This document shows, one piece after another, positions 55,646-63,877 of a stretch of 64,000 bases of DNA (position 1 is its first letter; every line of letters begins with the position of its first letter). The DNA lies in contig JAZDFQ010000073.1 in the NCBI GenBank assembly GCA_043807765.1, positions 1 to 64,000 of the forward strand. Reading direction: 5' to 3'. The notes below the pieces were generated by a model. It did no database searches. It saw only the letters and a list, made by a program, of their open reading frames with translations, and had not been told where the DNA came from. A program made the translations under genes and the position numbers. The DNA comes from Stygiobacter sp043807765. GTDB lineage: Bacteria > Bacteroidota > Ignavibacteria > Ignavibacteriales > Melioribacteraceae.

Positions 55646-57133
55646 TTAGTTCTGATTTATGGGTAAGTGAATTGTGAACGTAGTTCCGTAACCGAAAACA
55701 GATTCAACTTCGATTTTTCCGTAATACGACTCGACAATTTTTTTAACTATTGATAATCCTAAACCTGTACCACTTATTCCGCGGGTCTTTTCATTTTTTG
55801 CGCGGTAAAACTCGCTGAATAATCTTTCTTTCTCTTCCGGCTTCATACCAATTCCGGTATCGCGGATTTTGATGCAGACATAATTATTCTCTTGATGCGC
55901 AATAATGTATATGGAACCGCTTTCTTTATTGTATTTGATAGCATTGCTAATCAGATTTGTGAACAGACGTGTTATTTCACTTACATCAGCTTTAATTGTT
56001 GGAAGGTTTTCTTGAATGTTGGTATCGACGACTATTTCTTTTTTCTTCAGTTCGAATTCTAGGAATTGTAAAGTGCTCTTTAGTGTTTCACTGATATTAA
56101 CATCTTCTATCTCACGCTGCTTTGTTTTTAATTCCATGCGGGAAATATCTAGCAGATCATTTACAAGATCTTTTAGGCTTTTCAAGCGAATAGTTGATCG
56201 TTCTAAATATTCTTTCTGCTTTTCTCTATCAACATTTAGCGAATCATCTAATATGATATTTATAAATCCTTGAACAGCAGCTAACGGTGTTTTTAGTTCG
56301 TGTGCAACCATTGAAACGAATTGGTTTTTGATCAATTCGATCTTTTTGAACTGCGTTACATTACTTAGAATAATTACAACACCGGCAAGACTGCCGTCCG
56401 GATTTGGAACCGGTGTACAAGCAGCTTCAATAATCAATTCGTTGTTTGGAAGTATCTCAATTTGGGTGGTATATGTTTTTAATAAGATTTTGTCTTTGTT
56501 AATTATCTTTTCGATAATTTCGGAAATTTGCGGCGGAAGTTTTTCATCAACTTTCTGACCAATTTTTACATTTTGAATATTTAGAAAGCGTAAAGCGGCG
56601 TAGTTGAAATAAACCAATTCAATGTTCTTATTAATTACAAGAACTCCATCGCTAATAGCTTTGATTATTGTGTTAAGACGGGATTTTTCTGAAGCAAGTT
56701 CAAGCAACCGCTCTTCACGCTCTAGTTTCAAACGTAAGGCTTCAATAATAAGTTGTCTCTGCTTTACACCAAGTTCCACTTGATAAATTAATTCATCAGG
56801 TGTGAATGGTTTTGGAATATATCCATAAGCACCGAGTCGGGTGGATTGTATTGCGGTATCGTAACTAGCATATGCAGTTGCAATAAAACAAATTGTGTTT
56901 GGGAACGCACTCTTAATTTCTTTAAGAACTTCCAGACCATCAATATCCGGCATCTTTAAATCAATAACGGCAACATCAAATTCCTTTGATTTGCCTAAGC
57001 GAATTCCTTCTTCTCCACAATCTGCAGTTTCAACTTCGTATCCTTCATCCTGAAGCAATCTTTGCGTACCAATACGCAAACCTTTTTCATCATCAACAAT
57101 AAGGATACAAGCTTTCTTAACTTCGACGGACAT
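55646..57133 (-). CDS. soluble hybrid: receiver-PAS-histidine kinase
   Basis: The 495-residue protein has no membrane segment. An N-terminal receiver (about 8-120; VDDEKG, VIDLKMPDID, YIPKPFTPDEL) is followed by a PAS domain (about 150-260), HisKA with the phospho-His in MVAHELKTPLAAVQG (about 278) and HATPase (ISNAIKYNKES, DTGIGM, GTGLGLSI). A receiver in front of a kinase usually takes input from another kinase, here probably the hydrogenase-like one two genes upstream. The gene ends 13 bases before the stand-alone receiver gene. Confidence 0.92.
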   Translation of the reverse strand: MSVEVKKACILIVDDEKGLRIGTQRLLQDEGYEVETADCGEEGIRLGKSKEFDVAVIDLKMPDIDGLEVLKEIKSAFPNTICFIATAYASYDTAIQSTRLGAYGYIPKPFTPDELIYQVELGVKQRQLIIEALRLKLEREERLLELASEKSRLNTIIKAISDGVLVINKNIELVYFNYAALRFLNIQNVKIGQKVDEKLPPQISEIIEKIINKDKILLKTYTTQIEILPNNELIIEAACTPVPNPDGSLAGVVIILSNVTQFKKIELIKNQFVSMVAHELKTPLAAVQGFINIILDDSLNVDREKQKEYLERSTIRLKSLKDLVNDLLDISRMELKTKQREIEDVNISETLKSTLQFLEFELKKKEIVVDTNIQENLPTIKADVSEITRLFTNLISNAIKYNKESGSIYIIAHQENNYVCIKIRDTGIGMKPEEKERLFSEFYRAKNEKTRGISGTGLGLSIVKKIVESYYGKIEVESVFGYGTTFTIHLPINQN

Positions 57134-57147
57134 TTATCCACATAATG

Positions 57148-57564
57148 TTAATTGCTTTTTGAAACAACCTCGTAAGCTTCCAGTTTAGACAACAACTCTT
57201 CTACAACAACCGGTTTGTTCAATATACCGTCACATTTAATCCATTCTTTTTCTTCTGTAGTAGAGGCGCTAAATTTAAATCCGGTTTCGTAGGTAGCAGA
57301 AGTAAGAATAAACACCGGCATTTGTTTACCGTGTGCTGTTTTTTTGATTTTGTAAGCAAGTATAAATCCGGAATCCATCTGCTCCATAATCAAATCAATT
57401 ATTGCAGCGTCCGGTTTTTCTTTTAGGAAGATTTTATAACCATCTTCTCCGCTTTCTGCGGTAACAATTTGAAAACCCTTTGCTTCCAATAACATTTTAT
57501 TTTGTTCTAATAAATCAATATCGTCATCAACAAGCAAGATTTTTTTTACACTAGCTAAATTCAT
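57148..57564 (-). CDS. stand-alone response regulator receiver
   Basis: The 138-residue protein is a receiver domain: VDDDIDL, phospho-acceptor Asp in AIIDLIMEQ (about 57), LTSAT and the conserved Lys in ILNKPVVVEEL (about 118). It has no output domain. It starts 13 bases after the hydrogenase-like kinase gene and is its most likely direct partner. Confidence 0.92.
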   Translation of the reverse strand: MNLASVKKILLVDDDIDLLEQNKMLLEAKGFQIVTAESGEDGYKIFLKEKPDAAIIDLIMEQMDSGFILAYKIKKTAHGKQMPVFILTSATYETGFKFSASTTEEKEWIKCDGILNKPVVVEELLSKLEAYEVVSKSN

Positions 57565-57577
57565 TTCATTTTTCCTT

Positions 57578-59563
57578 TTAATTCACTAAAACATTTGTAT
57601 TTAATTTCACTGGGAATTTAATAGTAAAGGTAGTTCCTTTTCCTTCTACACTCTTAACGCGAATATCTCCTTGATGCATTTTCACAATTCCATAAGTGAT
57701 TGCAAGCCCAAGTCCGGTTCCCTTACCCATTTTCTTCGTTGTGAAAAATGGTGTAAAGATTTTGCCAAGATTATCGCCCGGAATACCACAACCGCTGTCG
57801 GTTATTTCAGTAATTAAATATTCATCGTCGCGTTTAATATTTACTGTAATTTCTTTTCTATCACAAGATTCAACAGCTTCAATTGCATTAACAATTAAGT
57901 TAATAAATACTTGTTTTATCTGATCACCATCCCCACCAATATTCGAATCGTCAGTCATTTCGTTAATGCTGAAGGAGATATTTTCATTGTCGGGATTCCG
58001 CATGAACGTAGAGACGATTCCTTTCACGATTTCTGTTAACTCGATTTTTGAAATACGCAGTTTGCCTTGTCTTGCAAAATTCAGAAGATTAGAAACAATA
58101 TTCTTACATCTATTTGCTTCATCCATTATCAATGCTAAGTCTTCACTATTCTGATTTTCACAACCGGCTTTTTCCAGTTTGCGTTTCAGCATCGAAGCGT
58201 AGAGCATAATTGAACCAAGCGGATTATTAATTTCGTGAGCAACTCCGGCAGCCAACTGCCCTATAGAAGCTAACTTTTCGGCACTGTGCAATTGCTCTTG
58301 TGTTTCCTTTATTTCAAGATTCGCGGCTTCCAGCTTATCAATCAAATATGGAAGACACATATCTTCTTCCGCCAAATCCTTAGCAATAGCAACTGCGTAC
58401 TCTCTACAAGTAGGATAACCGCAGGAGCCGCAGTTCAGTTCATCGTTTTTCGTTATTTTGTTCGTACGCAACAGAATTTCTTTAATCTCTTCTTCCGATG
58501 GCATTGGTCTTCGCTGCGGCTTAGGAGAAAATTCTCTAACAAGATTAACATCTCTAGCATTAAAAATATTGCTTTGCCATTCACGTTTATCTATTGAGTT
58601 CAGATTATCGTTAATGTATCCAACAACTTTTTCTCTGCGTGAATAGTAATTCAAATCAGAGTCGATTGCGGGACCGTTAATACAACCTTCACAGAAGAGG
58701 ATATCTACAAACTTCGATTTCAGATTACCATCGGCAATCTCTTGAATAATCTCCAGTACCTTAGTTTTACCTTCAACCACTACAATATCTTTATGTAAAA
58801 TATCTTCATTGATATTTGCCGTTTTGAGCAAGCCGCCTACCAGAGGAAATGATTTTCCTAAGTATGCATGAGGTTCATCAAAGTCAGATTCTAAAAGTTC
58901 ATTATAGTTAACATTCTTAAATCGTAAAATATCTTTCAATTCTTTGAACGTAAGTACTGCATCAATTGCATTTTCAACCTCGGGATCTATGTACTCACTT
59001 TTCTTTGCTAAGCAAGGTCCAATGAAAACAACTTTTGTTTTTTTGCCGAAATTTTGTTTTAGGTATCGCCCCATTGCAATCATTGGTGAAACTACCTGTG
59101 CAAGATTCGGGACTAATTCTTCAAAATATTTTTCTATATAATTATATACAGCCGGACATGGAGAGCTAATAATTGTTTTCTGATCGTTCTGTTCAAAGCA
59201 TTCGGCATATAGATTACTTACTAAATCAGCTCCAAACGCAGCTTCGGTAACCATATTAAAACCAATTGTTCGAAGTGCCGAGGGTAATTTTGAATATTCA
59301 TCTGGAAAACTTGCCGGGAATGAAGGCGCAACCATCGCGATTGCGTTTCCTTCCGGTAATATTTCATTCATTACATAATTAGAATCACTTAAGACAGCTT
59401 TTGCATTTTGAGAACATACTTTAACACAATGTCCGCAGCTAATACATCTTTCCTCCATAACAACAGCTTGTCCATTCACAACACGAATGGCAATAGCCGG
59501 ACATTCTCTAATACAAGAGTAACATCTTTTGCAGCGCTGTCCTATTGTTGTTATGAGTCCCAT
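57578..59563 (-). CDS. sensory [FeFe]-hydrogenase-like protein fused to histidine kinase
   Basis: The 661-residue protein has two N-terminal ferredoxin clusters (Cys 11/14/17/21 and 40/43/46/50), a hydrogenase large-subunit domain (about 70-340), a CGSCGYPTC four-Cys Fe-S domain (about 375-405) and HisKA/HATPase (phospho-His in GVAHEINNPLG about 435; GKGTGLGLAI near 635). H-cluster motifs are the sensory variants: L1 SSPCPAV (133-139), L2 GPCLAKKSE (182-190) and L3 LFCEGCINGP. The proton-relay Cys of catalytic enzymes is replaced by Pro. This matches histidine kinase-linked (group C1) hydrogenases thought to sense H2. No membrane helix is present. Confidence 0.9.
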   Translation of the reverse strand: MGLITTIGQRCKRCYSCIRECPAIAIRVVNGQAVVMEERCISCGHCVKVCSQNAKAVLSDSNYVMNEILPEGNAIAMVAPSFPASFPDEYSKLPSALRTIGFNMVTEAAFGADLVSNLYAECFEQNDQKTIISSPCPAVYNYIEKYFEELVPNLAQVVSPMIAMGRYLKQNFGKKTKVVFIGPCLAKKSEYIDPEVENAIDAVLTFKELKDILRFKNVNYNELLESDFDEPHAYLGKSFPLVGGLLKTANINEDILHKDIVVVEGKTKVLEIIQEIADGNLKSKFVDILFCEGCINGPAIDSDLNYYSRREKVVGYINDNLNSIDKREWQSNIFNARDVNLVREFSPKPQRRPMPSEEEIKEILLRTNKITKNDELNCGSCGYPTCREYAVAIAKDLAEEDMCLPYLIDKLEAANLEIKETQEQLHSAEKLASIGQLAAGVAHEINNPLGSIMLYASMLKRKLEKAGCENQNSEDLALIMDEANRCKNIVSNLLNFARQGKLRISKIELTEIVKGIVSTFMRNPDNENISFSINEMTDDSNIGGDGDQIKQVFINLIVNAIEAVESCDRKEITVNIKRDDEYLITEITDSGCGIPGDNLGKIFTPFFTTKKMGKGTGLGLAITYGIVKMHQGDIRVKSVEGKGTTFTIKFPVKLNTNVLVN

Positions 59564-59569
59564 TGCTTC

Positions 59570-61300
59570 TTATACTTTCTCTAAAATCTTTTTTCTATCG
59601 CAGTAGTGCGTATGAAGAATTTCGTGAGCTATATGTCCGTTCGGTTCACCTAAAAATTCTTTATAGAGTTTAATTACAGATTCATTCTCGTGAGATTTGC
59701 GTGTCTTCATCTTAGAATCTATATCATATAAAGTCTGAACACGTTTTTTCAATTTTTCCGGTTTGGAATGAATAGGTTGACCGCCGCCGTTTATACATCC
59801 GCCCGGGCAAGCCATAACTTCGATGAAATGATATTTGGATTCACCGTTTTCAATTTCATCTAAAATGCTGCCTATATTTCCAATTCCGTTAACTACAGCG
59901 ATGTTAACATCTAAACCATTAATTGGAATTGTGGCGGACTTAATACCTTCCATTCCGCGCACGGCTTGAAACTCAACACTTTCTAATTCTTTACCGGAAA
60001 TTTTTTCGTAAGCAGTTCTAAGTGCTGCTTCCATAACGCCGCCGCTTGTTCCAAATATCGCAGCAGCTCCGGTTGATTCACCAAGCGGATTATCAAATTC
60101 ATCTTCCGGTAAATCATTAAAATCTATTCCAGCCATCTTAAACATTCTTACTAATTCTCTTGTTGTAATTACAGCGTCAACATCAGGCATATGTTCTTCA
60201 GATAGTTCCGGTCTTGCGGATTCAAATTTCTTAACCGTGCAAGGCATAACAGAGACCACAAAAATATCTTTCGGGTTAATTCCCATTTTCTTTGCATAGT
60301 AAGTCTTTAAAACCGCGCCTTCCATTTCGTGAGGAGATTTACATGACGAAACATGTTTTAATAATTGAGGACGGTTCTGCTCGATATATTTAACCCAGCC
60401 GGGGCAGCAGCTTGTAAACATTGGGAGAACGCCATCTTTGGTGACTCTATTAATCAACTCGGTTGCTTCTTCAATAATTGTTAAGTCGGCAGCAAAGTTT
60501 GTATCGAACACTTTCTTAAAACCTAAGCGGCGAAGTCCCGTAACCAATTGCCCGGTTGCATTTGTACCAAGAGGTAAATTATACTCCTCTCCTATACTAG
60601 CACGAACAGCCGGTGCTATTTGAGCAACAACATATTTTTTCTTATCGCGAATCGCGTTCATTACATCTTTAGAGTGGCTCTTCTCTCTTAACGCAGCAGT
60701 TGGGCAAACTAAGATACACTGACCGCAAAGAATACAATCGCTAACATTTAATCCTTTGTTGAAAGGAGTTGTAACATTGCTCTTGAAGCCGCGGTTAGTA
60801 AAATCAATTGCGCCAATCTTTTGAATATCGCCGCAAGTTCTAACACATCTTCCGCACAAAATACATTTAGCCGGGTCACGTTCCATCGAAGCACTTGATA
60901 TATCAATTGCATGGTCTTTCTTTTCGCCAACAAATCTATGTTCGCGAAGGTTATATCTTTCCGATAAATCTTGCAGTTCGCAGTTCTTATTTCTAACGCA
61001 TACCAAACAATCTTGCGGATGGTTTTCTACAAGTAGTTCAACAATTGTTTTTCTTGCGGTTCTTACGCGAGGAGAGTTTGTGTCAACCTTCATTCCTTCC
61101 ATAACCGGATAAGCGCAGCTTGGTGTTAATCCGCGCATTCCTTCAACTTCAACTACGCAAATTCTGCAAGCGCCGGTTGGAAAAAGATCTTTCATATGGC
61201 ACAAAGTAGGAATGTGAATTCCAACCGACTTAGCCGCATCAAGAATTGTCATTCCTTTTTCAGCTTTAACTTTTATATTATTTATTGTCATTTCAATCAT
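59570..61300 (-). CDS. [FeFe] hydrogenase catalytic subunit, set A
   Basis: The 576-residue protein has an N-terminal [2Fe-2S] domain (Cys about 34-62), a His-Cys3 cluster (HPQDCLVCVRNKNC), two ferredoxin clusters (CILCGRCVRTC, CILCGQCILVC) and a complete H-cluster domain: L1 TSCCPGW, L2 MPCTVKKFE and L3 VMACPGGCINGGGQP. A small-subunit-like tail ends the protein. All catalytic motifs are canonical, so it should be an active hydrogenase. It lies 17 bases after the NuoF-like gene and 6 bases before the sensory kinase gene, implying co-expression. Confidence 0.95.
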   Translation of the reverse strand: MIEMTINNIKVKAEKGMTILDAAKSVGIHIPTLCHMKDLFPTGACRICVVEVEGMRGLTPSCAYPVMEGMKVDTNSPRVRTARKTIVELLVENHPQDCLVCVRNKNCELQDLSERYNLREHRFVGEKKDHAIDISSASMERDPAKCILCGRCVRTCGDIQKIGAIDFTNRGFKSNVTTPFNKGLNVSDCILCGQCILVCPTAALREKSHSKDVMNAIRDKKKYVVAQIAPAVRASIGEEYNLPLGTNATGQLVTGLRRLGFKKVFDTNFAADLTIIEEATELINRVTKDGVLPMFTSCCPGWVKYIEQNRPQLLKHVSSCKSPHEMEGAVLKTYYAKKMGINPKDIFVVSVMPCTVKKFESARPELSEEHMPDVDAVITTRELVRMFKMAGIDFNDLPEDEFDNPLGESTGAAAIFGTSGGVMEAALRTAYEKISGKELESVEFQAVRGMEGIKSATIPINGLDVNIAVVNGIGNIGSILDEIENGESKYHFIEVMACPGGCINGGGQPIHSKPEKLKKRVQTLYDIDSKMKTRKSHENESVIKLYKEFLGEPNGHIAHEILHTHYCDRKKILEKV

Positions 61301-61317
61301 TTTCTCGTCTCCGTTTC

Positions 61318-63303
61318 CTAATTAACAATGATGGCATCTAAGCGGCAAGTTTCATAGCACATTCCGCATTTCGTACACTTAACTTCAATAATTTGATGCG
61401 GCTGTTTCTTTTCGCCAATGATAGCTTCTGCACTACATTTCTTTGCACACAATCCGCATCCTGTACAAGCCTCCGGATCAATTGTGAACGTGAGAATGTC
61501 TTTACACACTTTTGACTTACATTTTCTTTCGAACAAATGCTCTTCATACTCTTCTCTAAAGTAGCGAAGACCAGAAAGAACCGGATTCGGTGCACTTTGC
61601 CCTAATCCGCATAAAGATGTATCACGAATGACATCTGCCAATCTTTGTAAATGTATAATTCCTTTAAAGCGTTGCAGCGGTTCGAACTTCATAGCGGTAT
61701 GATTATAACTAACCGGAATACGTTCGATGATTTCGAGCATACGTTTTGTTCCTTCTCTGCAAGGAACGCATTTGCCGCAAGATTCATTTTGAATAAATGT
61801 GAGAAAGTATTTTGCAACGTCAACCATACAAGTGTCTTCATCCATAACAACAAATCCACCGGAGCCCATCATAGCGCCAACAGTTTTCAACGATTCATAG
61901 TCTATTGGTGTGTCTAAAACTTCATCCGGTAAACATCCTCCGGAAGGACCGCCAATTTGAACGGCTTTAAATTTCTTTCCATCCGGAATTCCGCCGCCGA
62001 TATCAAAAACGATTTCGCGTAACGAAATGCCCATTGGAATTTCAACAAGACCACTGTTAGCTATCTTTCCGCTAAGCGCGAAAACCTTTGTTCCCTTGCT
62101 GGATTTTGTTCCGATAGACGCAAACCAATTTGCGCCGCGGTTAACTATGTTTGCAACGTTTGCGAACGTTTCAACATTGTTGATAATTGTTGGTTTCTGC
62201 CAGAGTCCCGCATCACTTGGATATGGCGGACGCGGTTTCGGCATTCCACGTTTGCCTTCTATTGATGCAATGAGAGCAGTCTCTTCACCGCATACAAAAG
62301 CGCCGGCACCTTTTCTAATCTTAAGATCAAAATCAAAATCGCTGTTGAGAATATTCTTGCCAAGCAATCCATACTTACGGCAAGCATCAATTGCTAAATT
62401 TAATCTTGCAATTGCAAGCGGATATTCCGCACGGCAATAAATGTAACCGAATGAAGCGCCGATTGCGTATGCACCCAAAATCATTCCTTCAATTACTCTA
62501 TAAGGATCGCTTTCCAAAACAGAACGATCCATAAATGCACCCGGGTCTCCTTCATCAGCGTTACAAATAATATATTTCTTATCAGCTTCTTTCTTCTGAG
62601 CCATTTCCCACTTCATCCCGGTTGTAAAACCGCCGCCGCCTCTCCCGCGTAAACCACTCTCTTTAATTTCCTTCACTAATTCTTCGGGACTCATCAAACG
62701 AAGAGCTTTATCCATCGCCTTAAATCCGCCGGAAGCAATGTATTCGTCAATCGAATTAGGATTGATAACGCCACAATTTTCCAAAACAAGTTTCATCTGG
62801 CGCTTAAAGAAAGGAACTTCATTTATGTTTTTTACTTTGTCATCACTTTTGCCGAATGTGCCCAGCAATTTTTTCTCATACATTCCGCCCTTAACAATAT
62901 TTGCCTCTATCATAAGAGGAATATCTTTTGGAGTTACTTCGCAGTAAGATATTCTGTCTTTGCCCGGAAGTTTAATATCTACGATTGGCTCTTTTGCGCA
63001 GTAACCGATACATCCGGTTGGAACTATTTGCGCTTTGATGTTCTTTGCAGCCAATTCATTTTCGATTGCAGTTTTAACTTTGTCTGCACCGCTTGCTAAT
63101 CCGCAAGTTCCCATTCCAATAAAAATAATCGGAAGATCGTGGCTGGCATAAGTTAACATCTTATGCAAGTTCTGATATTTTGCTTTACACGCATCATTCT
63201 GATGGCATAATGGTCCTTCCAGACTACATGTAACAAAAAGATCGCAAGGGTTTTCCAATGAGTGCCAGCACTGATCGCAGCACTTATCTAAATAATTTTT
63301 CAT
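61318..63303 (-). CDS. NuoF/HydB-like flavoprotein subunit, set A, long form with Cys-rich N-terminus
   Basis: The 661-residue protein has, in order: a Cys-rich N-terminus (Cys 8, 9, 12, 20, 26, 33, 39), a thioredoxin-like [2Fe-2S] domain (GMGTCGLASG and GCIGYC, about 63-110), the FMN/NADH region (GRGGGGFTTGMKW, about 220), SLBB, the [4Fe-4S] motif ESCGKCVPCREGT (about 525) and two C-terminal ferredoxin clusters (CTGCGLCAKKC, CTKCGMCYETC). This domain set is that of HydB in NAD-linked, possibly electron-bifurcating, trimeric hydrogenases. The Cys-rich N-terminus is not part of the standard subunit. It overlaps the NuoE-like gene by four bases. Confidence 0.93.
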   Translation of the reverse strand: MKNYLDKCCDQCWHSLENPCDLFVTCSLEGPLCHQNDACKAKYQNLHKMLTYASHDLPIIFIGMGTCGLASGADKVKTAIENELAAKNIKAQIVPTGCIGYCAKEPIVDIKLPGKDRISYCEVTPKDIPLMIEANIVKGGMYEKKLLGTFGKSDDKVKNINEVPFFKRQMKLVLENCGVINPNSIDEYIASGGFKAMDKALRLMSPEELVKEIKESGLRGRGGGGFTTGMKWEMAQKKEADKKYIICNADEGDPGAFMDRSVLESDPYRVIEGMILGAYAIGASFGYIYCRAEYPLAIARLNLAIDACRKYGLLGKNILNSDFDFDLKIRKGAGAFVCGEETALIASIEGKRGMPKPRPPYPSDAGLWQKPTIINNVETFANVANIVNRGANWFASIGTKSSKGTKVFALSGKIANSGLVEIPMGISLREIVFDIGGGIPDGKKFKAVQIGGPSGGCLPDEVLDTPIDYESLKTVGAMMGSGGFVVMDEDTCMVDVAKYFLTFIQNESCGKCVPCREGTKRMLEIIERIPVSYNHTAMKFEPLQRFKGIIHLQRLADVIRDTSLCGLGQSAPNPVLSGLRYFREEYEEHLFERKCKSKVCKDILTFTIDPEACTGCGLCAKKCSAEAIIGEKKQPHQIIEVKCTKCGMCYETCRLDAIIVN

Positions 63304-63788
63304 TCTGCACCTACTTCTTGTCCAACTTTGGACTTACTTTCCTCTTTCTTGTACTTGCTCAATATTTTTGGAATTTCTTTAACGGTTATTCTGCCGTAGT
63401 ACTCTTCATTTATATTGACTACCGGAGCTATACTGCAAGCACCGATGCAAGCAACAGTTTCAAGTGTGAAAAGTTTATCGCGTGTTGTCTGTCCGGCTTT
63501 CATACCAAGCTCGGTTTCCATTGCAGTAAGAATATTGGCTGAGTTCTTTACATGACAAGCCGTTCCTCTGCAAACACGGATAACGTTTTTACCGAGCGGT
63601 GTCATTCTGAACTGATTATAAAATGTAGCAACGCCGTAAACCGTGCTAAGCGGAATTCCAACATATTCAGCTATTGCTTTCAATTGATCTTCCGGTAAGT
63701 AGCCATAGGCTTCTTGCACATCTTGAAGCAATGCAATTAGATTGCTTCTGTCTTTAGGTGCATAGTGGTCAAAAATTCGATTCTCCAT
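63300..63788 (-). CDS. NuoE/HydC-like [2Fe-2S] subunit, set A
   Basis: I prefer ATG 63788, giving 162 residues, the usual NuoE length; an in-frame ATG at 63830 would add 14 residues without a clear ribosome binding site. [2Fe-2S] ligands are in VCRGTACHVKN (about 83-93) and ACIGACSIAP (about 125-134). It forms the electron-transfer link of the set A hydrogenase with the two genes that follow. Confidence 0.9.
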   Translation of the reverse strand: MENRIFDHYAPKDRSNLIALLQDVQEAYGYLPEDQLKAIAEYVGIPLSTVYGVATFYNQFRMTPLGKNVIRVCRGTACHVKNSANILTAMETELGMKAGQTTRDKLFTLETVACIGACSIAPVVNINEEYYGRITVKEIPKILSKYKKEESKSKVGQEVGAE

Positions 63789-63877
63789 CTTTTTCTCTTT
63801 ATTTGTCAATTGTTTCCATTCATTTTGCATAGATTATGCCAGTATGGAACCGCAATTACGTTTCATTTTCGAAGTTT

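Noticed and set aside
57578..59563. Calling the kinase fusion a catalytic hydrogenase
   Set aside because: L1 lacks the proton-relay Cys and L3 is shortened; the kinase domains point to sensing.
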